Shown here piece by piece: positions 31,081 to 36,534 of a DNA stretch of 36,534 nucleotides. Each line of letters opens with the position of its first letter. The first letter of the stretch is position 1. A model generated the notes under the pieces. That model had not been told where the DNA came from. It did not search any database and worked only from the letters and a program-made list of their open reading frames with translations. The translations under genes and the position numbers were made by a program. Source of the DNA: a virus. The stretch is taken from positions 1 through 36,534 of IMG/VR virus record IMGVR_UViG_3300020192_000037. The stretch is one strand, 5' to 3'.

Positions 31081-34000
31081 TTACTCCAATTCTGTGTTCA
31101 GTACTGGCAAATAAATGCTATCAGTACGATTGTTTATTTCTGCTACAGGTACAACATATTTACCATAAGCATCAATAGCAGCATTAACTCCGACTTCTCT
31201 ATAAATATATTTAAGAATAGAATTTAAGAGTAAAGTTAATATATCTTTAGTGTCTATAAAATTCACTAAATCAATCTTCATAACTTTATTATATGTCATA
31301 TATTGAGTTAAATGATCAATTATTTTTTCAGAAAGCCCATTAATAATATAATTTAACTCTATTTCTGTTAATAATACGTCTTTTTTAACAGAAAAGGTGG
31401 TAGTATAGTAAATTAAAGTAAGATCATTCATTTCTTTGGCGTATGGATAAAGAGTTTTAGTTAATAAATTTCTATCTATTGAATTTAATGTTTTATGTTC
31501 TCTTTCGTCAAGTTTTCTATTAGTTGCTCTAGAAAAAAGCTTAAATTTTTGATAAGCAGTTGAGTATGTTTTCTTAATGTATATTTCCATACTATCAGAA
31601 TACTCTTTTCCAGCGGCAGGTACTTTTTTAGGAGTATCTATGACAGGAACAGCTACTGGAATAGGAATTTCTCCCTGTTGACTAGCTGGGTTAGTACTAC
31701 CAAAAATGTCTCTAGGTTCAGCCGGTAGAGGTACCAAGTCTGCGCCAGATCCACCAATACCACGGCTTGTATTGGGAATGGCTTGTAGTGGTAGGTCTCT
31801 TGCTTTCTCTGGAGGAACAGCTACAACTCTCCAGTTTCTTAAATAAACATTATGTGTTTCATCAACAAATAATCCAACCATTTTTCTTGCTTCTGCTACA
31901 GTCATCCACCCAGAATTCATACCCATATCTGCTCTTTTGAATATCTCTGTCATGTCTGTCATTAAAGCACGTACATTTGTTAGATCAAAATGTACTATAA
32001 TACTATCTAGTTTTTCTTCTGACTCAAAATCTCTTAGTAATTGTAAATGAAGCTCTTCTGATAATAATTTTTGTGTAGGAATAATGTTATTTTCATACGC
32101 TGCTTCTTTTGCACTTTGCATGTTAGTAAATGAATTTTTTACTAAAAAGCCATTAGCTATAAAATTATGTGCTTGATCTACCTCAATATCGTATACATCT
32201 TCCTCCCCTATTTCAGTTATAGAAGAAATTGTATAAAAACCTAACTCTTTTGGTAGTCCAACACTTTCAGCATGAAATTCTATGTTTTTATATCTATTTA
32301 AATTATTATTTACTTTTTCTCTATAAGAAATATCCTCAAACGGTATTTCTGATAGTAGTTTTGCACTAGAAACAGCAAAAGCCCAAGCGTAATACCACTC
32401 TTTAGAGCCTGAATTTGGTAACTGGGAAACATGAATTTCCTTTTTATGCACATTAGAACTGGGTATTCCACAGCTTAAAAATAAATCCTTAAGATCATGT
32501 ACTAAATTTTCATTTGCTTGACAAATAGTTGCTACTCCCCTTTTGTCAATTGTTCCATCTGAATCAATTAATCCGGCCAAATAAGCAAGGCGTAATTCTT
32601 TTGACAAACCAAAAACCCAAGAAGGAATTCTTTTAGTTACAGAATACCCATTTAATTCTAAATTAATACATTTATCTACAAGACTTCTAGATTTAAAAGA
32701 AAAACCAGATCTACTATCAGTGAATTTTGGTTGTATTGTTCCGTCTCTCCTAGTGAAATTATTATCCTTTATTACATTTCTAATAATAATCTCATATTGA
32801 TCTCTTACATTATCTTTTTTTGGTAAACATACTTGAATATACCCTAGTTTTTCCCCAATGTATCCATCCCCAAGAAGCATCCCCGCAAATTTCATGAAAT
32901 CAACAGACGCTAAACTACCATCTGGAAGATAAATATTTCCTAAATCTGGAGTTTCTTGAAGTTGAACTATTTTATCTCCAACTTTTAGGTTTTCTAAATA
33001 TCTTGGTTCTACTCTTGCTTTTCTTTGAGAATTACCTACTTTACTACCAACACCACCTAATCCATTTTGTCTTACAAAGAAGGGATGATTAGCTGTCGCT
33101 CTGATAGTTCTGTTTTTTGTTCTAATTTCATATATTTTCTTTTTTCCAGTTAACCAGTGTGCATTAACATCATGATATTCAACTTTTCCATTATTTAGAG
33201 ATAAAACCTTATCTCCTTTTTGAATATCTTTAATTTCTACTATTCCATTTTGTGTCCATATTCTTGTATAACCAGGAAGACAAGAGTGCTCCAAACCAGC
33301 ACCTAAACCAAGAACCATAGCAGGTATTCCAAGAACCGCAGATACTCGCTCTTCTGGCAATCTTCTAAGTCCAGTTAGATTCATTTCTTGTGGGGTCCAT
33401 GTTAATGTAGTTACAGAAGTTGGAGAAGTAAATACTAATGGTTCTCCTCTCTTATCTCCCGTAAATCTATCAGAGAAATCTCTTTTAATTTTTTCTGCGT
33501 CTGTAGTTATTTGAGATGGGTTTCCAGTCATATTTGCTGGACTAATAATTACTCCTGGAACACCTAAGTTGGTAACAATAGATGCCGAGAAGTTAGAGGC
33601 TTCATCGTCTGTATATATTTCTCGCAAAAGAGAAGCTAATGGACTTAACCCTTTTGCCATATTATTTGGATCTATTCCAAATCTAAAATGAACTACGTCT
33701 TCTGTTGTGTATTCTACGCCTTTATTTAATCTACCATCTGGAGAATACAAATATCCAGAAATAAATTCAGTTGTGTTGCTTATAGGGGTCATTAAATGTT
33801 GTGGGCAATACCACAACTCAACTACTTCACCTATCTTATTACGAACTTTAATCCAGTATGCATTTCCTGCAATTGTTAAATCTGTTAATGTCGCTCCCCA
33901 CAATAAAGTTCCGCTATAAAATCTATTAGGTCTAGATATCAATTTAAGCATGGGATGAGCTGTGATGGTTATTGTTTCATTAGTTTTTTTATCTGTATCT

Positions 34001-34209
34001 AAGAGTATTAATGGTGCTTCAGGAAAATTTCTTGCTATCCAGTTAACAGCAGACACTACAATACTATTGTTTAATCCACTTCCCACTTCTCTAGCATAAT
34101 TTCTCTGAGATCTTGGCATCATTGACCAAGAAGTAGACATATTAGCAGCAGGATATTGAATTAAATTTTTAAAAACAGAAGAAACAAAGGAAAGTGCCTT
34201 GTTTGCCAT
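31081..34209 (-). CDS. Portal protein interrupted by an intein (1042 aa precursor)
   Basis: The portal forms the ring through which DNA enters the head. Exteins 1-309 and 693-1042 make a 659-residue portal: YWIKVRNKIGEVVELWYCPQ, DVVHFRFGIDP, GLSPLASLLREIY and LRRLPEERVSAVLGIPAMVL are typical of HK97/SPP1-type portals. The intein lies after GLGAGLEHS, a conserved part of the fold. After residue 860 the protein continues with a helical extension of about 170 residues beyond the usual family length; its role is unknown. AGAGGTAT precedes the ATG. Confidence 0.9.
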   Translation of the reverse strand: MANKALSFVSSVFKNLIQYPAANMSTSWSMMPRSQRNYAREVGSGLNNSIVVSAVNWIARNFPEAPLILLDTDKKTNETITITAHPMLKLISRPNRFYSGTLLWGATLTDLTIAGNAYWIKVRNKIGEVVELWYCPQHLMTPISNTTEFISGYLYSPDGRLNKGVEYTTEDVVHFRFGIDPNNMAKGLSPLASLLREIYTDDEASNFSASIVTNLGVPGVIISPANMTGNPSQITTDAEKIKRDFSDRFTGDKRGEPLVFTSPTSVTTLTWTPQEMNLTGLRRLPEERVSAVLGIPAMVLGLGAGLEHSCLPGYTRIWTQNGIVEIKDIQKGDKVLSLNNGKVEYHDVNAHWLTGKKKIYEIRTKNRTIRATANHPFFVRQNGLGGVGSKVGNSQRKARVEPRYLENLKVGDKIVQLQETPDLGNIYLPDGSLASVDFMKFAGMLLGDGYIGEKLGYIQVCLPKKDNVRDQYEIIIRNVIKDNNFTRRDGTIQPKFTDSRSGFSFKSRSLVDKCINLELNGYSVTKRIPSWVFGLSKELRLAYLAGLIDSDGTIDKRGVATICQANENLVHDLKDLFLSCGIPSSNVHKKEIHVSQLPNSGSKEWYYAWAFAVSSAKLLSEIPFEDISYREKVNNNLNRYKNIEFHAESVGLPKELGFYTISSITEIGEEDVYDIEVDQAHNFIANGFLVKNSFTNMQSAKEAAYENNIIPTQKLLSEELHLQLLRDFESEEKLDSIIVHFDLTNVRALMTDMTEIFKRADMGMNSGWMTVAEARKMVGLFVDETHNVYLRNWRVVAVPPEKARDLPLQAIPNTSRGIGGSGADLVPLPAEPRDIFGSTNPASQQGEIPIPVAVPVIDTPKKVPAAGKEYSDSMEIYIKKTYSTAYQKFKLFSRATNRKLDEREHKTLNSIDRNLLTKTLYPYAKEMNDLTLIYYTTTFSVKKDVLLTEIELNYIINGLSEKIIDHLTQYMTYNKVMKIDLVNFIDTKDILTLLLNSILKYIYREVGVNAAIDAYGKYVVPVAEINNRTDSIYLPVLNTELE
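32134..33282 (-). other. Intein with LAGLIDADG homing endonuclease in the portal (383 aa)
   Basis: It begins with Cys (residue 310, CLPGYTRIWTQNG, block A), has block B (RATANHPFFV), two LAGLIDADG motifs (FAGMLLGDGYI and YLAGLIDSDGTID), and ends IEVDQAHNFIANGFLVKN before Ser693, which is the required +1 nucleophile. The penultimate residue is Lys rather than the usual His. Splicing and homing residues look intact. It inserts in a conserved part of the portal, a common strategy of inteins. Confidence 0.9.
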
Positions 34210-34222
34210 ATACCTCTACACA

Positions 34223-34254
34223 CAAAAAAAGAGTAGCAATCTCTTGCTACTCTT
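34223..34254 (-). terminator. Rho-independent terminator before the portal gene
   Basis: A perfect 11-bp stem (AAGAGTAGCAA / TTGCTACTCTT, 4-nt loop) followed by seven T residues on the minus strand. It would end transcripts from the methyltransferase unit. The promoter at 34255-34263 lies at its upstream edge. Confidence 0.8.
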
Positions 34255-34263
34255 ATTGTATCA
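34255..34263 (-). promoter_or_regulatory. Extended -10 promoter of the portal (TGATACAAT)
   Basis: The minus strand reads TATGATACAAT. A transcript starting about 7 nt downstream would begin inside the terminator stem, lacking half of it, so it would not form the terminator. Read-through RNA would form it. Confidence 0.5.
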
Positions 34264-34279
34264 TAAGCTAATTGTTAGT

Positions 34280-34504
34280 CTAAAACATTAAATTACTAGA
34301 ATCAGGACTTAGTGCGAACCATGCATAATCAAAGGATCTTTTGACTAGTTCTGTAACTAGTTTACTTGGTAACGCATTTGGTTTTTCTGACGCTACTCTA
34401 AAGCTTTCTTTTGCTGCTTCAGTTGCCGATTTAATGTTATCAAGTATTTCTTCTTTAGTGAGTTGTTTACTAGCTTCTTCCATTGCTTTATTCAATTCTT
34501 CCAT
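34280..34504 (-). CDS. Small helical hypothetical protein (74 aa)
   Basis: A 74-residue helical protein (MEELNKAMEEASKQLTKEEI, SATEAAKESFRVASEKPNAL, PSKLVTELVKRSFDYAWFAL). GGAG lies about 12 nt upstream of ATG 34504. It is the last gene before the terminator at 34223-34254. In other phages this place, upstream of the portal, holds terminase genes, but it has no terminase features. The function is unknown. Confidence 0.6.
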   Translation of the reverse strand: MEELNKAMEEASKQLTKEEILDNIKSATEAAKESFRVASEKPNALPSKLVTELVKRSFDYAWFALSPDSSNLMF

Positions 34505-34560
34505 TCTTATTACTTAACTCCATTTTTATTTTGCTGCAAAAAATACTAAAATAAAACCAC

Positions 34561-35571
34561 TTAATGACATATTTTTATATCCAAATTAAATCTACTCTTA
34601 AATCTCTCCTTGATTATATCACAATATGTCTCGCTTGTCTCTATTAAAATGAATTTACGACCATTCTTGTGTGCCATAATCCCAGTAGTTCCTGACCCAG
34701 CTAGGCAATCCATCACAACATCATCAGAATTACTCCAAGAGAGTATGTGGTCTTCTGCTAGTTTTTCGGGGAAGATTGCTGGGTGGTTGATTTTTTTGTT
34801 TGTATTTGTGTAACCCCACACATTGGTTTTTATTTTTGTGGGATTTGTAGTTGTATATTCTTCTCTGCTTCTAAAGGCTGAACCGCCTTCTTTATTAGAC
34901 TTTCTCCTGGTTCTAGTTTGAATACAGGTGGACACTTCCCTAATGTGATTTACTGTATTGGGTTTACCTTTTGATAAAATAAACATAAACTCAAAACCTT
35001 GTTCATAACGATTGTGTGTAAGTGGAACTGGGTTTATTTTATTCCAAATCATCGTATCGTGCAGATTAAATCCTATCTCCTTAAAGTACAGAGCTTGTTT
35101 GAAAGATGTTCCTGTTTCACTTCCTTTGATTGTTGCATCTCCTACTACCCAAACCACTACTCCACCTTGCTTGGTTACTCTGAATAATTCTTTGGCAATT
35201 CCCTCAAAGTCAAAAGTGTAGCCATTGTATTTTCTTAAATTATCGTATGGAGGCGATGTAACAGTTAAATCAATAGAATTATCTTCTAGTGTTTTCATTA
35301 CTTCTAAACAGTCACCTTGTATAACTTGGTTCATACTAAGTATTAAATCATTTTTTAAATACGAACTGTGTGCTGTCTTTAAGCAGTCTTCTTTTGTATT
35401 TATAGTAGTATTAAACCAAATGTCTGTTCCGTCTTCTGTTTTAATAGGGAAATATCTTCCATCTAAAGAAAAAGGCGCAGAAATTTTATAAAGAAAATGT
35501 TTACTATCAACACTAGAGATATAGTAATCATCATTAAGTTTTTCTAACTCTATACCATTAGGTAGTTTCAA
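34561..35571 (-). CDS. DNA methyltransferase (N4-cytosine/N6-adenine, beta-type order) with N-terminal extra domain (336 aa)
   Basis: Motif IV TSPPY (residues 105-109) precedes motif I DCLAGSGTTG (288-297), the beta-class order used by enzymes that methylate exocyclic amines of A or C. Residues 80-336 match a complete catalytic unit (IQGDCLEVMKTLEDNSIDL). Residues 1-79 are an added domain (DGRYFPIKTEDGTDIWFNTT) that resembles the two small proteins encoded just upstream. The start is TTG at 35571, overlapping the previous gene. No matching restriction enzyme is visible; protection of phage DNA against host restriction is likely. Confidence 0.85.
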   Translation of the reverse strand: MKLPNGIELEKLNDDYYISSVDSKHFLYKISAPFSLDGRYFPIKTEDGTDIWFNTTINTKEDCLKTAHSSYLKNDLILSMNQVIQGDCLEVMKTLEDNSIDLTVTSPPYDNLRKYNGYTFDFEGIAKELFRVTKQGGVVVWVVGDATIKGSETGTSFKQALYFKEIGFNLHDTMIWNKINPVPLTHNRYEQGFEFMFILSKGKPNTVNHIREVSTCIQTRTRRKSNKEGGSAFRSREEYTTTNPTKIKTNVWGYTNTNKKINHPAIFPEKLAEDHILSWSNSDDVVMDCLAGSGTTGIMAHKNGRKFILIETSETYCDIIKERFKSRFNLDIKICH

Positions 35572-35797
35572 GAAATTCCTCTATTTCTTTATAAGTAGAA
35601 AATAATATACTCCAAGCCATAAAACCACCATTATCGGTATAGACTTCTTCTAAACACCACTCTTCTTCATTTACAGGTGCTGCAAAAGCCCATAAATAAT
35701 AAAAAATTGGCAAAGAATTATTAAAAAAAGCACGATGTTCGCAAAAGCCATATCCGTTTTTAATAGTAGTAATACTATTCTTACCACAAGATAACAT
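35558..35797 (-). CDS. Small hypothetical protein upstream of the methyltransferase (79 aa)
   Basis: A 79-residue acidic, aromatic-rich protein (FYYLWAFAAPVNEEEW, YTDNGGFMAWSILFSTYKEI, EEFLETT). The block 'D.GGF..W...FSTYKEIEEFLE' resembles 'KHGYYRIFTTFNRAKEFIF' in the next upstream gene and 'DGTDIWFNTTINTKEDCLK' at the start of the methyltransferase. Translation is coupled to both neighbours (TAATG overlap at 35797). The function is unknown. Confidence 0.6.
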   Translation of the reverse strand: MLSCGKNSITTIKNGYGFCEHRAFFNNSLPIFYYLWAFAAPVNEEEWCLEEVYTDNGGFMAWSILFSTYKEIEEFLETT

Positions 35798-36099
35798 TAT
35801 TGAATTAACATCCTTGATATCTCAACTTCTTCATTATAATTATCACTAATATGTTTTCTTTCATCGGTAATATCAGAAAAAATAAACTCTTTAGCACGAT
35901 TAAAAGTTGTAAAAATACGATAATATCCATGTTTATCATGATACCACGATTTAATAAATATAGGTTTATTCAATTTCCAAGAAATATATCTGGTATAAGA
36001 ATCAGGTAAAACATCCATGCAAATAAGATAACCCTCAAATATAATCCAAGCAGGGTGTTTGGTTTCAGAATTAGGGCAAACAGTATCAAAGTCTTTCAT
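35797..36099 (-). CDS. Small hypothetical protein, first gene of the methyltransferase unit (100 aa)
   Basis: I chose ATG 36099 because the -10 box at 36106-36111 lies just upstream; a longer TTG start at 36114 would fall inside the promoter. The protein starts MKDFDTVCPNSETKHPAWII and contains WYHDKHGYYRIFTTFNRAKE, then FIFSDITDERKHISDNYNEE. It shares a strand-helix block with the two downstream proteins. The mRNA would be leaderless. The function is not recognised. Confidence 0.65.
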   Translation of the reverse strand: MKDFDTVCPNSETKHPAWIIFEGYLICMDVLPDSYTRYISWKLNKPIFIKSWYHDKHGYYRIFTTFNRAKEFIFSDITDERKHISDNYNEEVEISRMLIQ

Positions 36100-36105
36100 G
36101 TAGCA

Positions 36106-36134
36106 AGCATACAACCAAACGAAGCAAAAGTCAA
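36106..36134 (-). promoter_or_regulatory. Sigma70-type promoter of the methyltransferase unit, leaderless
   Basis: Minus strand: TTGACT (36129-36134), 17-nt spacer, TATGCT (36106-36111), then six bases and ATG 36099. The box type and the start spacing are the same as at 1228-1263 on the other strand. Confidence 0.65.
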
Positions 36135-36435
36135 TAGGCCAAAATTAATTTTGATAAAAATTTTTTATATAGTGTATAAACCTATATAGAATATATAGAA
36201 AAGATAGAAAAAGTAATGAAAACTTAAATCTCAAACTTACAACCCGAACAGACTACTTTTTCCCAAATCAACTTGTAGATAGTTGACCTAAATTTTGTAT
36301 ACAGACGATTTTTACCTCTGGTTGTGGTGTCGGGATTTTTTTAGAGATTTCTGATGTAATCTGAATTTGTAATAAGACATGGCTGATAGGCCGGTCGCCT
36401 ACCATATTCGATTTTGCTATTCTATTTTGCAATAG
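36135..36435. other. Gene-free stretch, AT-rich
   Basis: No supported gene is seen. On the minus strand a frame without a start codon reads KLIWEKVVCSGCKFEI and may be a decayed remnant. AT-rich sequence near 36160-36210 could hold a promoter. A short repeat (GCAAAAT) occurs twice near 36410-36433. Confidence 0.4.
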
Positions 36436-36534
36436 TGAGGGTGAGGGTGAGGGTGAGAGGGCAAGGGCGACCTGAGGGCGAGAGGGCGAGAGGGTGAGGG
36501 TGAGAGGGCGAGAGGGTGAGGGTGAGAGGGCAAG
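36436..36534 (+). repeat. G-rich tandem repeat at the window end
   Basis: GGG tracts spaced by 3-5 bases (GTGAGG, then GAGGGC units) run to the end. Two exact 22-nt units (GAGAGGGCGAGAGGGTGAGG plus GT) lie at 36480-36501 and 36502-36523, with a partial third. One strand is almost free of C. The first four GGG tracts fit a G-quadruplex. It may be a real terminal repeat or an assembly artefact. Confidence 0.8.

Noticed and set aside
34613-34621. TGATATAAT motif inside the methyltransferase gene
   Set aside because: It is inside coding sequence (codons for CDII) and may be chance; it could drive the 74-residue gene but nothing else supports it.
36230-36380. Minus-strand frame ending in a CSGC motif (KLIWEKVVCSGCKFEI)
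   Set aside because: It has no start codon and a stop shortly upstream; it may be a remnant but cannot be supported as a gene.
36436-36534. CRISPR array at the right end
   Set aside because: Units are contiguous with no spacers, so it is a simple tandem repeat.

Overview
This window is the structural half of an AT-rich tailed-phage (siphovirus-like) genome or prophage. The evidence is a syntenic run of portal, prohead protease, HK97-type capsid, connectors, tail tube, frameshifted tail chaperone, 1480-residue tape measure, tail-tip proteins and amidase, nearly all on the minus strand (transcribed right to left). The code is standard: TGA ends several genes through ATGA overlaps, and TGG encodes Trp throughout. 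The host cannot be named. Several genes (tape measure, capsid, methyltransferase) start with TTG, and several promoters end about 6 nt before an ATG, which suggests leaderless transcripts.

Layout from right to left. 36.5-36.1 kb: G-rich repeat, a gene-free stretch and a strong promoter. 36.1-34.3 kb: two small unknown genes, a TSPPY-type DNA methyltransferase and a small gene. 34.2-28.5 kb: portal carrying a LAGLIDADG intein, protease fused to a scaffold-like tail, capsid. 27.7-22.7 kb: decoration-like proteins, connector and tail-completion genes. 22.7-15.4 kb: four related tail-tube genes, a G/GT tail chaperone pair with an A AAA AAC slippery site, and the tape measure. 15.4-7.3 kb: three paralogous tail-tip proteins, one holding a 7-bladed propeller. 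7.1-3.8 kb: unknown structural genes, a tiny membrane protein (holin candidate), amidase, further structural genes. 3.7-1.26 kb: a plus-strand operon with four tandem paralogs of unknown function ending in a broken homing endonuclease. 1.2-0 kb: small Cys-rich proteins, a structural protein and a GC-rich fragment of phage genes cut by the window edge. No terminase, integrase or replication gene is present.

Selfish nucleases sit at many of the module boundaries: the portal intein, a Vsr-like (EDxHD) homing endonuclease beside the capsid gene, an intact TnpB element between the head and connector genes, a TnpB relic between the tail tip and lysis genes, and a second, interrupted Vsr-like endonuclease. 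Two promoter types recur. One is a TTGAC(A/T)-17 nt-TA...T type in front of accessory genes. The other is an extended -10, TGATATAAT or a one-base variant, in front of structural genes. The most unusual items are the four-paralog operon, the nested propeller/beta-sandwich tail protein, the leaderless promoter pattern, the portal promoter embedded in a terminator, and the load of selfish elements.
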